Below, in pieces: positions 15,281 to 24,695 of a stretch of DNA of 35,585 nt. Below the pieces are notes generated by a model. That model saw only the letters and a list, made by a program, of their open reading frames with translations, did no database searches and was not told the origin of the DNA. The first letter of the stretch is position 1. Each line of letters opens with the position of its first letter. The DNA comes from Allobosea sp. UNC402CLCol (GTDB taxonomy: Bacteria; Pseudomonadota; Alphaproteobacteria; Rhizobiales; Beijerinckiaceae), in the NCBI RefSeq assembly GCF_000745475.1, contig NZ_JQJJ01000005.1, positions 1 to 35,585 on the forward strand, written 5' to 3'. The position numbers and the translations under genes are program-made.

Positions 15281-17119
15281 GTGCTCCACCTGGTCGGCGA
15301 GACGATCGACGCCAAGCGCGCCCATTTGCGGGCGCAGGCAGGCGAGCTCACTCAGTTGGTCCGCGGCATCTATGTCGACGCGACGGATGACATCGAGGCC
15401 ACCGTGCTTGGCCATGCGGTGCGGATCGCCCGCTATCTCTATCCAGCTGCCTATCTGGCGTCGGCCAGTGCGAGCCTGCTGGGGCCGACGCCGGATGGGC
15501 GGTTGTTCATCAGTGGGCGGCGCAACCAGCGCACGCGTCTGCGCATGCTTGAGATCGTCCAGAACGAGGCGCCCACGCAGCCGTCGACCGTCGTCGTCGT
15601 CGTCGGTGACGACATGGGTGAATTCCGCGTCGAGGCGTCGTCCCCGCGTCAGCGCTTTCTGGAAGCCTTCCGGCTGCGCAGCGAGCACGCAACCGCGATC
15701 ACCGAGCCGATGCGGGCGCAGATGGCGGCGCGCCTCGTCGAGGAATACGGGACGCCCCGAGGTGCTGCAGACGCGGTCTGGGGGCTTGCTCGTGAGAATG
15801 GCTGGTATCGCGAAGGCGAGGGGGCAGAGCGCTACCTGCTGGCGCGATTAGGCGCGGACAAGATCGTCGGCAACAAGGCGGCACTGGAATTCCTCGTCGC
15901 CTGGCACGGAACGCCGCTCGGGCATCTGAGCCATGACGGCTTCGAATGGCGATGGAAGGCTTCCGGGCGAGGCGGCGATCCACCGCTCATCCGCGAGACG
16001 ATGCCGGGCAGGCTGCCGCCATTCATCGAGTCCCTCTTGCCGGAGGGGTGGCTCGCTCAGGTCCTGCATCAGCGTGACGAGCGTGGCGTGCTACGCTCGG
16101 GCCGGCGCTATATGTCCAACATTGCGATCGTCCGAAGCCCTGAGGAACTTACAACGATCGCCGCGGACGTTCTGCAGGGTGAACTCGCGGCCTTCTCGAC
16201 GGGTGGTTGCTTCACCGGACACTATCAGGGCCCGGGGCGGGGCGAGATCGAGGAGACCTTCGAGCAGAATCTGGCGCTGCTCTATGCTCAGACCCAAACC
16301 CCACGCCTGTCGGGCGTCCGAATCAAGGCGCCGATGTGCCTAACCACCGACGGCCTGCTGGTGCCGGCCATCGAGCGGCCGTTTACTCATATCTTCAAGC
16401 CGGCCGGTACCGCCGGCTTCGAGACGCTGCCCGTCGTCGAGTGGCTTTGTCTCGAACTCGGCAGGGCGGTGGGCTTCGAAGTGCCCGAAGCCGCTTTGGT
16501 CGAGATGCCCGACGGCATGCCGCCGGCGCTTCTTGTCGAGCGCTTCGACATCCGTCGGAGCGCCGATGACCATCGCATGCTGGCGATGGAGGACTTCTGC
16601 TCGATCTTGGAGCTCCCGGCCTCGGCGAAATATGACGGCACGATCGAGCGCATGGCACGGGGATTGCGCCCGTTATCGACCGATCCGGCCGCCGATCTCG
16701 AAATCTTGTTCCGGCGCGCCCTGTTCGCTTGGTTCATCGCCGACGGCGACATGCATTTGAAGAACCTGGCGCTGTTGAAGTATGCCGAGCCAGGATCACG
16801 TCGGTTCGCGACCGTGAGGTTCGCGCCGCTTTATGATGCGGTCACGACCCGTGTGCTCCCGGGCCTTGCCGGCGATCGGATGGCGTTGAAACTCAATGGC
16901 AAGGACGATCGCCTGACGCGTCAGGATTTCCTGACGCTTGCCCGAACCATCGATCTGCCGGCGGCCAGGGCCGAGGCGGCGATAGGGGAACTGGCTACGC
17001 GCTTGCGTGAGGCAGCACTTCGCATGGCGCTGCCGGAGCGAGTGGCGGAAGGAGCAACCAAAACTGCGGAGGATGCGATGCGTGGCATCATTATCGAACG
17101 TATCGGAGTCTTCCTATGA
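15266..17119 (+). CDS. HipA-family kinase-like toxin with N-terminal AbiEi-like domain (single-chain)
   Basis: 617 residues against about 440 for E. coli HipA. The HipA part runs from about residue 205: LLPEGWL (258-263), a modified phosphate loop LSGVRIKAP (S349 sits where HipA autophosphorylates), FKPAG (K378), VERFD (424-428), MEDFC, KYD, catalytic D495 in DGDMHLKN, and the metal-binding LYDAVTT (D524). The catalytic residues look intact, so a Ser/Thr kinase toxin is plausible. The first ~200 residues (LTQLVRGIYVDA, then LYPAAYLASASASLLGPTPD) resemble the winged-helix and core of AbiEi-type antitoxins. No HipB-like gene precedes or follows it. I infer that the N-terminal domain replaces the separate DNA-binding antitoxin. 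No alternative start: an in-frame stop lies at 15233. Confidence 0.87.
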   Translation: MRDHSVLHLVGETIDAKRAHLRAQAGELTQLVRGIYVDATDDIEATVLGHAVRIARYLYPAAYLASASASLLGPTPDGRLFISGRRNQRTRLRMLEIVQNEAPTQPSTVVVVVGDDMGEFRVEASSPRQRFLEAFRLRSEHATAITEPMRAQMAARLVEEYGTPRGAADAVWGLARENGWYREGEGAERYLLARLGADKIVGNKAALEFLVAWHGTPLGHLSHDGFEWRWKASGRGGDPPLIRETMPGRLPPFIESLLPEGWLAQVLHQRDERGVLRSGRRYMSNIAIVRSPEELTTIAADVLQGELAAFSTGGCFTGHYQGPGRGEIEETFEQNLALLYAQTQTPRLSGVRIKAPMCLTTDGLLVPAIERPFTHIFKPAGTAGFETLPVVEWLCLELGRAVGFEVPEAALVEMPDGMPPALLVERFDIRRSADDHRMLAMEDFCSILELPASAKYDGTIERMARGLRPLSTDPAADLEILFRRALFAWFIADGDMHLKNLALLKYAEPGSRRFATVRFAPLYDAVTTRVLPGLAGDRMALKLNGKDDRLTRQDFLTLARTIDLPAARAEAAIGELATRLREAALRMALPERVAEGATKTAEDAMRGIIIERIGVFL

Positions 17120-17300
17120 CAGATAGTGAATCGCCGCGCCGGTAGGGGCAGAAGCTCGCCGGAGCAGTCTATGCGTGTCTGCTACGGTGAGCGCCCGGCT
17201 GATGCGAGCGCCTTTGCCGACAGGCTGAGCCGCCTCATGACAAGACGCTTGGGTAAAGGCTGATCGACCGGAGCTAGCGGGATAATTTCGCGCGGAGCGG

Positions 17301-18014
17301 TCAGAGCAGAGTGATTTTCCCGTTCGCCAATTCGTAATGGGCGCCGACCACCTTGACCTTTCCGCTCCTCACGAAATCCGCGAGGATCGGCTTGGCCGTT
17401 TCGAGGCGCCGCACGCCCCGACGGATATTCTCTGCAACCGCCGCAGCGAGCACATCGTCCGGCTTGTCGGCCTTGGCAGCTTTGACGGCGGGCCTGATTT
17501 CGCGAACCATCTCTTGGAGATGGCCCGGCAGGCTCGCCCCGTCTCGTACGACCTTGATCGCGGCATCGATGGCTCCGCAGCGCGAATGGCCAAGGACCAT
17601 GACGAGCGGTGTGTTGAGGAACTTCACCGCATATTCGAGGCTCGCCAGCCCATCGGCATTGACGAAATTGCCGGCGAGGCGAACCACGAACAGATCGCCG
17701 GGCCCTTGATCGAAGGCGAGTTCCGGCGCAACGCGTGAATCCGCGCAGCTTAGAATTGCGGCGATCGGGTGCTGGACCGTGACCCGCGAGGCCCGGCCGG
17801 CCGAATAATCCAGATTGCTCGACGTATTGGCCGCGTAGCGCGCATTGCCATCCATCAGCCGCTTCAGCGCCTCGTCCGGCGTGATCGCATTCTGTGGCGC
17901 CGCCTCGGCGAAGGCCCGCGGGGAGAGCGCAGCGGTGGCGCTGAAGGCTGCCATGCCGGCAAAAAGGCCGCGGCGGGACATTCCGGATATGGGCCGGGCG
18001 CACAGGTCACACAT
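17301..18014 (-). CDS. Beta-class carbonic anhydrase, Tat-exported
   Basis: 237 residues. The N-terminus MCDLCARPISGMSRRGLFAG holds a twin-arginine signal, with cleavage likely after SPRAFA near residue 36. The beta-carbonic anhydrase zinc site is complete: C90, the D92/R94 dyad (SCADSRVAPE), then H143 and C146 (VLGHSRCGAID). It interconverts CO2 and bicarbonate, here in the periplasm. Most beta enzymes are cytoplasmic; exported ones are a recognised minority. Two Cys in the leader (C2, C5) are unusual. It is monocistronic as far as can be seen; 17120-17300 downstream holds nothing convincing and 18015-18287 upstream holds only its unrecognised promoter. Confidence 0.93.
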   Translation of the reverse strand: MCDLCARPISGMSRRGLFAGMAAFSATAALSPRAFAEAAPQNAITPDEALKRLMDGNARYAANTSSNLDYSAGRASRVTVQHPIAAILSCADSRVAPELAFDQGPGDLFVVRLAGNFVNADGLASLEYAVKFLNTPLVMVLGHSRCGAIDAAIKVVRDGASLPGHLQEMVREIRPAVKAAKADKPDDVLAAAVAENIRRGVRRLETAKPILADFVRSGKVKVVGAHYELANGKITLL

Positions 18015-18287
18015 AGCTAAAGCCTCCCCAGATCAGCCTGCGCTGCGAGCGATCCGAGCTGCTAAAGCGACGTTTCATCAACCTTGTCGCCGCACTCACC
18101 TCACAGCAGGCACCGCATTACTGCTACAGGCAATGGAGGCTGCGAAGTCCAAACTTTGCAGGGATTCCCCATGAGCGATGTGCTTGAGTCCGAGCCGGTT
18201 AGGCTCGCCGAATGTGAAAAGTCCGTCAGGGCTGGTTCCTCGACTGATCACGCGTGCAGCCAAGCCGTTTATTGAATCAGCTGCTGC

Positions 18288-18570
18288 CCCCAAGCCGCTT
18301 GTTCTGGACGATCGCTGTGTGTCACGCGCTGCTTTTTGTCGAAGACGCGATGAGGCAGAGCGACGCCTTTCCAGCGGACCTCGAGCCGTCGATCAGGAAA
18401 CTCGTAGGTCTCGACGTATTTTCCGATCAGCCCAGCCGTCAGCGGCGTCTCGTCCAGAATAATCCGCGTGTTGTCGTACGACAGGGCGAGTTGCTGAGTG
18501 ACATAACCGATGCCAGCACCTCAGCGCGGCGCAGTTCTCTCTCACTCATCTCGACCCAGCCCATGCCATA
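18288..18570 (-). mobile_element. Internally deleted ISNCY transposase remnant
   Basis: The minus strand first reads the transposase N-terminus (GMGWVEMSERELRRAEVLAS), nearly identical to the fragment at 33440. It then jumps, after one frame change, to a C-terminal region (YDNTRIILDETPLTAG, RLEVRWKGVALPHRVFDKKQ, RVTH). A 2-base deletion after RVTH breaks the frame relative to the copy at 32832. More than 300 codons between the two parts are missing. The element is dead and marks the 3' edge of the broken HlyD gene. Confidence 0.75.
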
Positions 18571-18899
18571 GTCAGCGGGCTCGATCTCGGCGATCAAGTC
18601 TCCCGCTCGCACGAGCTGATAATCATCGACCGCAACCGACCTGACCAATCCCGTGACTTGGGCAGAGAGCGGCGTGGCGTCGCCGGCGATGAAGGCGTTG
18701 TCGGTGGCTTTATAGCGCGCCGACCCGGTCCAGCGGTCCCAATGCGCCGCGATTGCCCAACCGCGACGATCGCGATCACAATTCCCGCATGGAACAGCGG
18801 ATGGGCCAGGGCCGTGAGGCCGCGATAGCGCCAGGACGCCGGGCTGTCATCCTGCTCAATGGGCGCTACGCTGCCGGTCTCGTTCACAGCAGATGTCAT
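18571..18899 (-). pseudogene. HlyD/EmrA-type membrane fusion protein, frameshifted and truncated
   Basis: ATG 18899 opens MTSAVNETGSVAPIEQDDSP, and a membrane anchor follows (HPLFHAGIVIAIVAV). A single-base frame change near 18750 is needed to continue into AIAAHWDRWTGSARYKATDN, AFIAGDATPLSAQVTGLV and VDDYQLVRAGDLIAEIEPAD, which is the start of an EmrA-like lipoyl/barrel-sandwich domain. The frame ends at the junction with the IS remnant, so the coiled coil and the rest are gone. It lies 40 bases after the MFS gene on the same strand and was probably its adaptor. As it stands it cannot be functional. The frameshift could in part be a sequencing error, but the truncation is not. Confidence 0.8.
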
Positions 18900-18939
18900 G
18901 GTCGTTCCTCCAGCTTTGAAGGACGAGGGCGCCGTTGGT

Positions 18940-20169
18940 TCAGCGACTCGTTGTGCTCGGAGAAGGGGCGATCGCGCGATGCCGCCGGCGCTCGCTGAGA
19001 TGGCTTGCTACCTGCAGCGCCACGGCGGCAGCGCCGAAGGCGAACCCGAGCGCGACAACGCCAGGCCAGCCGGCAGCCTGCCAGGCATAGGTCCCGGTCG
19101 CCGAACCGAAGGCGCCGCCGAGGAACATCGCACCCATCAGGATGGTATTCAGGCGAGCTCGCGCTTCCGGCCGCAGCGCAAAGACGATGTGCTGGTTGGA
19201 GACCAGCGCCGACTGCATGCCGAAATCGAGCAGCACGACGCCAAGAACGAGCCCTGCGAGAGAGGTCCAGAACCCGAACACAAGCCATGACGACAAGGTC
19301 ACGACGGCGCCGAGCGCAACCACGGGAGCAGCCCCCTTGGAGTCCGCGACGCGGCCGGCGAGCGGCGCCGTGAGGATTCCGACCGCGCCGACGATGCCGA
19401 AAAGTCCTGCTACATCGGCGCCGAGGCTGAAGGGTGGCGCCTGCAGGCGGAACGCAAGGACGGTCCAGAAGGCCGTGAAGGCCGCAAAGAGCAGAGCCTG
19501 CGTCAGCGCCGCCAGTCGCAGGGCCGGGAATTCGCGCCACAGATGCAGCATCGAATGCAGCAGGCGGCCATAGCCGAGCTGGGAATCCGGCCTGCTGTGC
19601 GGGAGCGTCAGCAACATCAGGGCCCCGGCTCCCAGCGCCATCGGCACGCCGAGCCAGAACATCTCGCGCCAGCCGCCATGCGTTGCGACGAAGCCGGCCA
19701 GCGTGCGGCTGAGCAGGATGCCGGTCAGGATTCCCGCGAGGATCTTGCCGACCGTGGCGCCGCGCCGCTCCGGCGCCGAGAGATGGGCGGCCAGCGGCAC
19801 GATCTGCTGGGCGACCGTCGCGGCGAGTCCGACGAGGAGCGAGGCGAGCACCAGCAGGGCAGCGCCCGGCGCCACAGCTGCCAGAATAAGCGCCACCGCC
19901 AGCACCCCGAACTGGATGACGATGAGACGCTTGCGTTCGACGATGTCGCCGAGCGGCACCAACAGGAACAGCCCTGCGGCGTATCCGAGCTGAGTCGCCG
20001 TTGGAATCAGCCCGGACAGCGAGCCGGGCAGTTCCGCCTCGATCAGGCCGAGCATCGGCTGGTTGTAATAGATGTTGGCGACTGCGATGCCGGCTGCGGC
20101 TGACATCGCATAAATAAACATGCTGCCGCTGCGCGGCGGGCTTGCATCCGGCTTGACGGGCTTGTCCAT
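18940..20169 (-). CDS. MFS transporter, 12-helix DHA1-like
   Basis: 409 residues with about twelve hydrophobic segments. Motif A-like sequence after helix 2 (LVPLGDIVERKRLIV), helix 4-5 VGLAATVAQQIVPLAAHLS, and the second-half motif (PLAGRVADSKGAAP) are visible. This subgroup (YnfM/AraJ-like) typically begins with an AVANIYYNQPMLG helix, as here. ATG 20169 (MDKPVKPDASPP) is preceded by GGAG at a 9-base distance; the open frame reaches 20403 but overlaps the divergent gene. The substrate is unknown. A broken HlyD-like gene follows it, suggesting a former two-component efflux pump. Confidence 0.88.
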   Translation of the reverse strand: MDKPVKPDASPPRSGSMFIYAMSAAAGIAVANIYYNQPMLGLIEAELPGSLSGLIPTATQLGYAAGLFLLVPLGDIVERKRLIVIQFGVLAVALILAAVAPGAALLVLASLLVGLAATVAQQIVPLAAHLSAPERRGATVGKILAGILTGILLSRTLAGFVATHGGWREMFWLGVPMALGAGALMLLTLPHSRPDSQLGYGRLLHSMLHLWREFPALRLAALTQALLFAAFTAFWTVLAFRLQAPPFSLGADVAGLFGIVGAVGILTAPLAGRVADSKGAAPVVALGAVVTLSSWLVFGFWTSLAGLVLGVVLLDFGMQSALVSNQHIVFALRPEARARLNTILMGAMFLGGAFGSATGTYAWQAAGWPGVVALGFAFGAAAVALQVASHLSERRRHRAIAPSPSTTSR

Positions 20170-20288
20170 AGTCTGTGCTCCGCTAGCGGGCCGGCGCGAC
20201 CGGGTTAGCGGTCGATCCGGCTCTGATGGCTTGGAAGCTACGCGCTGGCACTCGCGCATTCTGTAGCGCTTGCGGATGTCCGGCACAC

Positions 20289-20300
20289 ACCTGCGTATGA
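20289..20300 (+). promoter_or_regulatory. Shared motif ACCTGCGTATGA (site 1), toward the FAD monooxygenase
   Basis: One of five copies of ACC(T/C)NNGTATGA in upstream regions of this window. It reads toward the monooxygenase, ending 93 bases before its ATG, and is preceded by CACAC. It is the only recognisable element in the 224-base divergent gap 20170-20393. See the finding on the shared motif. Confidence 0.55.
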
Positions 20301-20393
20301 TTGCCGGATCGGGCCGCCGCGTTGTCTCAATGAAGGGAACAGGCCCAGTGGCGGAAACGCTCAGGGTCCTCCGGCATCCGCGAGAGGCGCGCC

Positions 20394-21512
20394 ATGAAAC
20401 CACTTCGCATTAGCATCATCGGCGGATCTCTCGCAGGCCTGTTCGCCGGCGTCCTGCTGAAGCGCGACGGTCATGATGTCAGGGTCCATGAGCGTTCCCG
20501 CCAAGGCCTCGCGGGTCGCGGCGCCGGCCTAGTTCCTCAACGAGAGGTTTTCCAGATCCTGCGGGCGATCGGCATCGAGCACCTCGCCGATATCGGCGTG
20601 GTCGCGCAGGAGCGCATCTTCCTCGATCAGGCAGGAGAGATCGTGCAGACGATCAGGGAAGCGCAGACCCAGCTCTCGTGGGACGTGCTCTACGAGCAGG
20701 TCGCAGCACGCATCGCGCCGGCCGATTACCGGCTCGGCAGCCAGCTCGTGCGGGTCGAAGCTGAGGGCGACGGCCCTGCTATGCTAAGCTTCGCCGACGG
20801 CTCGCGCGACGAGGCCGATATGGTGATCGGCGCCGACGGCATCGGCTCGGTCGTGCGCCAGGCACTCTCTCCCGATCATGCGGCAAACCGCTATGCCGGC
20901 TATGTCGCCTGGCGCGGATTGATCCCGGAGACGGCGCTGCCTGCGAGGGCTTCGCTGCTATTGGACCGCTTCGCCTTCTATCTCGCGCCGGGCGACCACG
21001 CGCTGGGCTACCTCGTACCTGGCCCGAACGGCGAGACCGCGCCAGGCAAGCGGCGCTATAACTGGGTCTGGTACCGCCGGGTAGTGGAGCATGATCTGCG
21101 GGCGCTCTTCATCGATCGCGACGGCCGTAGCCATCCGGTCTCGCTGCCGCGCGGCGGGCTGTCATCGGAGCGGCGCGACGCGCTGCGCCATGATGCCCGC
21201 ATCCACCTGCCGCCGCCCTTCTCGCTTGCCGTCGCGGCGGAGGAGACGCCCTCGATCCAGGGGATCTACGACTATGAGACGCCCGCCATGGTGGGAGGGC
21301 GTATCGCTCTGATCGGCGATGCGGCCTTCGTGGTGAGGCCGCACACCGCCATGGGGGTCGGCAAGGCGGCCGGCGACGTGATGTCATTGCGCAAGCATCT
21401 GGCCGCGGAGGCCGATCTGGAAACGGCTCTCGCGCGCTACCAAGGCGAGCGCCTACCGGTCGGTCGCGAGATTGCAGCCCTGGGCCGACGCCTTGGTGCG
21501 ACCGCGCTGTAA
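20394..21512 (+). CDS. FAD-dependent monooxygenase (aromatic hydroxylase type)
   Basis: 372 residues of the class A flavoprotein monooxygenase family. The N-terminal FAD site is ISIIGGSLAGLFAGVLLKRD (GxGxxG variant, residues 10-15), the middle carries the DG motif (MVIGADGIGSVVR), and the second FAD motif is LIGDAAFVVRPHTAMGVGKA. The nearest group I recognise includes 2,6-dihydroxypyridine 3-hydroxylase-like enzymes, which hydroxylate an electron-rich ring using NAD(P)H and O2. The substrate is not certain. It is 66 bases before the PoxB-like gene on the same strand and may be cotranscribed with it. A copy of the shared motif lies 93 bases upstream. Confidence 0.88.
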   Translation: MKPLRISIIGGSLAGLFAGVLLKRDGHDVRVHERSRQGLAGRGAGLVPQREVFQILRAIGIEHLADIGVVAQERIFLDQAGEIVQTIREAQTQLSWDVLYEQVAARIAPADYRLGSQLVRVEAEGDGPAMLSFADGSRDEADMVIGADGIGSVVRQALSPDHAANRYAGYVAWRGLIPETALPARASLLLDRFAFYLAPGDHALGYLVPGPNGETAPGKRRYNWVWYRRVVEHDLRALFIDRDGRSHPVSLPRGGLSSERRDALRHDARIHLPPPFSLAVAAEETPSIQGIYDYETPAMVGGRIALIGDAAFVVRPHTAMGVGKAAGDVMSLRKHLAAEADLETALARYQGERLPVGREIAALGRRLGATAL

Positions 21513-21578
21513 GCTCCGGCGGACATGCCGGCCATGTGACACCGAAATCCTTCGAAGACAGCGAGAGAGGCCAAGCAC

Positions 21579-23315
21579 ATGTCGAAACGCAATGTTGCCG
21601 ATCTGATCGTCGAAACCCTGGACCGTGCGGGAGTCGAGCGCATCTACGGCGTGGTCGGCGACAGCCTGAACGGGCTGACCGAGGCGCTGCGCCAGACCGG
21701 CAAGATCGACTGGGTGCATGTCCGGCATGAAGAGGTCGCAGCATTCGCTGCTGCCGGAGAATCCCAGATCACGGGGAATCTCGCCGTCTGCGCCGGTTCC
21801 TGCGGCCCGGGCAACCTGCACCTCATCAACGGCCTCTACGACGCCCAGCGCAGCCGCACGCCCGTGCTGGCCATCGCCGCGCAGATTCCGTCGGCTGAGA
21901 TCGGCGGTGGCTATTTCCAGGAAACGCATCCGCAGAACTTGTTTCGCGAATGCAGCGTCTATTGCGAGATGGTCTCCGACCCCAGCCAGATGCCTTATGT
22001 ACTGGAGAATGCGATCCGCGCCGCCGTCGGAGAGCGCGGTGTCGCGGTCATCGTGATCCCCGGCGACGTGGCGCTGAAGCCGGCGCCGGCGCGTGAAGTC
22101 GCGCCGGCCGCAGGGTTGTTGCCGCCGATGCCCGTCGTCACGCCTGCCGAGGCGCAAGTCGAGGCCCTCGCTGCCCTGCTCAACGGAGCGCAACGCGTGA
22201 CGCTGTTCTGCGGCCGTGGCTGTGCCGGTGCGCATCCCCAGCTCATGAAACTCGCCGAGATGCTGAAGAGCCCGATCGTCCACGCGCTCGGCGGCAAGGA
22301 GCATGTCGAATACGACAACCCCTATGATGTCGGCATGACCGGCTTCATCGGCTTCGCTTCGGGCTATGAGGCGATGCACGCATGCGATCTGCTGCTGATG
22401 CTGGGCACCGATTTTCCCTACAAGCAGTTCCTCCCGAGCGGCATCACGATCGCCCAGGTCGACATCCGCGCATCTCAGCTCGGCCGCCGCTGCAAGCTCG
22501 ATCTCGGCATCGTCGGCGATGTCAGCGCGACGATCGACGCCCTGCTGCCGCGCCTGTCGGTGAAGCGGGACCAGACGCATCTCGACGACAGCCTCGACCG
22601 CTACCGGCACTCTCGGGAAGGGCTCGACGCGCTGGCGCGCGGCACGCCAGGCCGCAGGCCAATCCACCCGCAATATCTGGCGAAGGTGGTTAGCGACGTT
22701 GCCGCGGAGGATGCGGCCTTCACCTTCGATGTCGGCACGCCGACGATCTGGGCGGCACGCTATCTCAAGATGAACGGCAAGCGGCGGCTGGTGGGCTCGC
22801 TGGTGCATGGCTCGATGGCCAACGCCATGCCGCAAGCCATCGGCATCCAAGCTGCGCAGCCCGGGCGGCAGGTGATCTCGCTGTCAGGCGATGGCGGCTT
22901 CACGATGCTGATGGGCGATCTGATCACGCTCAAGCAGCAGAAGCTGCCGGTGAAGATCGTCATTTTCAACAATGGCGTGCTCGGCTTCGTCGCTCTCGAA
23001 ATGAAGGCTGCGGGCTTCGTGGAACTCGGAACCGATCTTGAGAATCCCGATTTCGCAGCGATGGCGCGTGCCATGGGCATTCATGGCGTCAGGGTCGAGG
23101 ATCCCGGCGATCTTCCGAGCGCGGTCGCAGACGTGCTTGGCCATAACGGGCCAGCCGTGCTCGACGTGGTGACCGCGACGCAGGAACTCTCCATGCCGCC
23201 GACCATCGGTGTGGAGCAGGCCAAGGGCTTCGGCCTGTGGATGCTGCGGGCCGTGATGAGCGGGCGCGGCGACGAGGTGCTCGACCTCGCCAAGCAGAAC
23301 CTGCTGCCGCGCTGA
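21579..23315 (+). CDS. poxB: Thiamine-diphosphate pyruvate:quinone oxidoreductase (PoxB-like)
   Basis: 578 residues, the length of E. coli PoxB (572). The TPP-activating Glu is E51 in [15 protein letters not shown]. The middle domain binds FAD, and the TPP/Mg motif is [12 protein letters not shown] with NN about 28 residues later ([10 protein letters not shown]), near residue 437 onward. The C-terminus ([20 protein letters not shown]) matches the membrane-binding, autoinhibitory tail of PoxB, supporting pyruvate oxidation to acetate and CO2 with electrons to quinone rather than acetolactate synthase. PoxB-type enzymes usually serve in stationary phase or stress. GAGAGAGG precedes the ATG. Confidence 0.9.
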   Translation: MSKRNVADLIVETLDRAGVERIYGVVGDSLNGLTEALRQTGKIDWVHVRHEEVAAFAAAGESQITGNLAVCAGSCGPGNLHLINGLYDAQRSRTPVLAIAAQIPSAEIGGGYFQETHPQNLFRECSVYCEMVSDPSQMPYVLENAIRAAVGERGVAVIVIPGDVALKPAPAREVAPAAGLLPPMPVVTPAEAQVEALAALLNGAQRVTLFCGRGCAGAHPQLMKLAEMLKSPIVHALGGKEHVEYDNPYDVGMTGFIGFASGYEAMHACDLLLMLGTDFPYKQFLPSGITIAQVDIRASQLGRRCKLDLGIVGDVSATIDALLPRLSVKRDQTHLDDSLDRYRHSREGLDALARGTPGRRPIHPQYLAKVVSDVAAEDAAFTFDVGTPTIWAARYLKMNGKRRLVGSLVHGSMANAMPQAIGIQAAQPGRQVISLSGDGGFTMLMGDLITLKQQKLPVKIVIFNNGVLGFVALEMKAAGFVELGTDLENPDFAAMARAMGIHGVRVEDPGDLPSAVADVLGHNGPAVLDVVTATQELSMPPTIGVEQAKGFGLWMLRAVMSGRGDEVLDLAKQNLLPR

Positions 23316-23547
23316 ACTGACCGAACCAATCGAGATATCCGCCAGCTGCGGCCTCAACGGTCCCGGCGCCCTCTCGCTATTGCCGGAATCGCGCCATGGA
23401 ACTGACGCCCCTGCTGCTGTCGCGGATATGCATGGCGGCGCGTCAAAAGAGCAGCATTGAGGTTATGAGCCAGGAACGGCGGCCCTAAGCAGGGTCGGAC
23501 TTTCCAGCAGGGATGATGCGGCAGCGCCACCAGCTGCGGCCAAACGA

Positions 23548-23578
23548 AAGGGAGGGCGGAGATGATCCGCCCTCCCTT
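23548..23578 (-). terminator. Strong stem-loop terminator after the alpha/beta hydrolase
   Basis: AAGGGAGGGCGGA and TCCGCCCTCCCTT form a perfect 13-bp stem with a 5-base loop. On the minus strand it is followed by TTTCGTTT, so it fits a Rho-independent terminator for the hydrolase gene that ends at 23605. It may also stop readthrough from PoxB. The rest of the gap 23316-23604 shows nothing else. Confidence 0.82.
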
Positions 23579-23604
23579 GGTCATTGTCGCGCGTGGGTTG
23601 GGTG

Positions 23605-24585
23605 TCAGCCCTTCACGAAGGCCAGAAGGTCCGGATTGATCACCTCGGCATGGGTGGTCAGCATGCCGTGCGGGAAACCCTCGTAGATCTTCAGCGTGCC
23701 GTGCTTCAGGAGCTTGGCCTGCAGAAGCGCCGCATCCTTGTAGGGTACGATCTGGTCGTCATCGCCCTGCATCGCCAGCGTCGGCACGGTGATCGCCTTC
23801 AGGTCCTCGGTCTGGTCGGTTTCGGAGAAGGCCTTGATTCCCTCGTAATGGGCCAGCGCTCCGCCAATCATGCCCTGCCGCCACCAGTTCTGGATCACCC
23901 CTTGCGAAATCTTCGCCCCCTCGCGGTTGAAGCCGTAGAAAGGGCCGGAGGCGACATCGAGATAGAACTGCGCGCGGTTGGCGGCGAGCGCCTTGCGGAA
24001 GCCGTCGAAGACCTCGATCGGCGTTCCACCCGGATTGCTTGCAGTCTTCAGCATCAGCGGCGGCACGGCGCTGACCAGCACCGCCTTGGCGACGCGGCCA
24101 TGGGGCTGGCCGAACTTCGCGACATAGCGGGCGACCTCGCCCCCGCCGGTGGAGTGGCCGATATGGACGGCGTTCTTGAGGTCGAGATGCTCGACCACGG
24201 CGAAGGCGTCAGCGGCGTAGTGATCCATGTCGTTGCCGGTATCGGCCTGCGAAGAGCGGCCATGGCCGCGACGGTCATGGGCCACGACGCGGTAGCCGTT
24301 CGCGAGGAAGAACAGCATCTGCGCGTCCCAGTCGTCTGAGGACAGCGGCCAGCCGTGATGGAACATGATCGGCTGGGCGCTTTTGGGCCCCCAGTCCTTG
24401 TAGAAGATCTCGACGCCGTCCTTGGTCTTCACGTAACCGCTGCTCATGGTCGTGGCTCCTGTCGTGTTTCGAAGGGGTTGTGACGGTTGTGCGGATGCTG
24501 CCGCAGGGATCAGGCTCGCTGCAGAAGCGGCGGCCATGCCGGCCATCGCGGCCCGCCGGGTGACGATGAAACTGACGTCGGACAT
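23605..24585 (-). CDS. Tat-exported alpha/beta hydrolase, non-heme haloperoxidase/perhydrolase type
   Basis: 326 residues. The first ~32 residues are a twin-arginine leader ([20 protein letters not shown]). The mature domain is the cofactor-free chloroperoxidase family: oxyanion region [12 protein letters not shown], nucleophile S145 in GHSTGGGE, catalytic Asp in QGDDDQIVP (D275) and H306 in GFPHGM. Members hydrolyse esters and form peracids from carboxylic acids and H2O2. Cytoplasmic relatives start at [20 protein letters not shown], here residue 47, so the leader was added to an existing fold. Translation could also begin there (24447). A copy of the shared motif lies 84 bases before the ATG, and a strong terminator follows. 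Confidence 0.9.
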   Translation of the reverse strand: MSDVSFIVTRRAAMAGMAAASAASLIPAAASAQPSQPLRNTTGATTMSSGYVKTKDGVEIFYKDWGPKSAQPIMFHHGWPLSSDDWDAQMLFFLANGYRVVAHDRRGHGRSSQADTGNDMDHYAADAFAVVEHLDLKNAVHIGHSTGGGEVARYVAKFGQPHGRVAKAVLVSAVPPLMLKTASNPGGTPIEVFDGFRKALAANRAQFYLDVASGPFYGFNREGAKISQGVIQNWWRQGMIGGALAHYEGIKAFSETDQTEDLKAITVPTLAMQGDDDQIVPYKDAALLQAKLLKHGTLKIYEGFPHGMLTTHAEVINPDLLAFVKG

Positions 24586-24669
24586 AGCCTTGTCTCCGCA
24601 TTGGGTAGCTGACGAAGACAGGTTAGGCGGGGGCAGCCGGGGCCGGAATCCTACGCTTGGATCAGCGCC

Positions 24670-24681
24670 TCATACGAAGGT
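24670..24681 (-). promoter_or_regulatory. Shared motif ACCTTCGTATGA (site 2), toward the alpha/beta hydrolase
   Basis: Minus-strand copy of ACC(T/C)NNGTATGA, ending 84 bases before the hydrolase ATG and preceded by CCAC. It overlaps the 5' flank but not the coding part of the lone receiver gene, whose stop is at 24696. Confidence 0.55.
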
Positions 24682-24695
24682 GTGGGGTGTGCAGC

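Noticed and set aside
17171..17263. A 30-codon plus-strand ORF after the HipA-type gene (MRVCYGERPADASAFADRLS).
   Set aside because: No ribosome site, no recognisable family and very short; probably chance in high-GC DNA.
18190..18206. GAGCC-GGTTA-GGCTC hairpin near 18190-18204 as a terminator or IS end.
   Set aside because: Only a 5-bp stem without a T-tract, and the GTTAG match to IS ends is too short.
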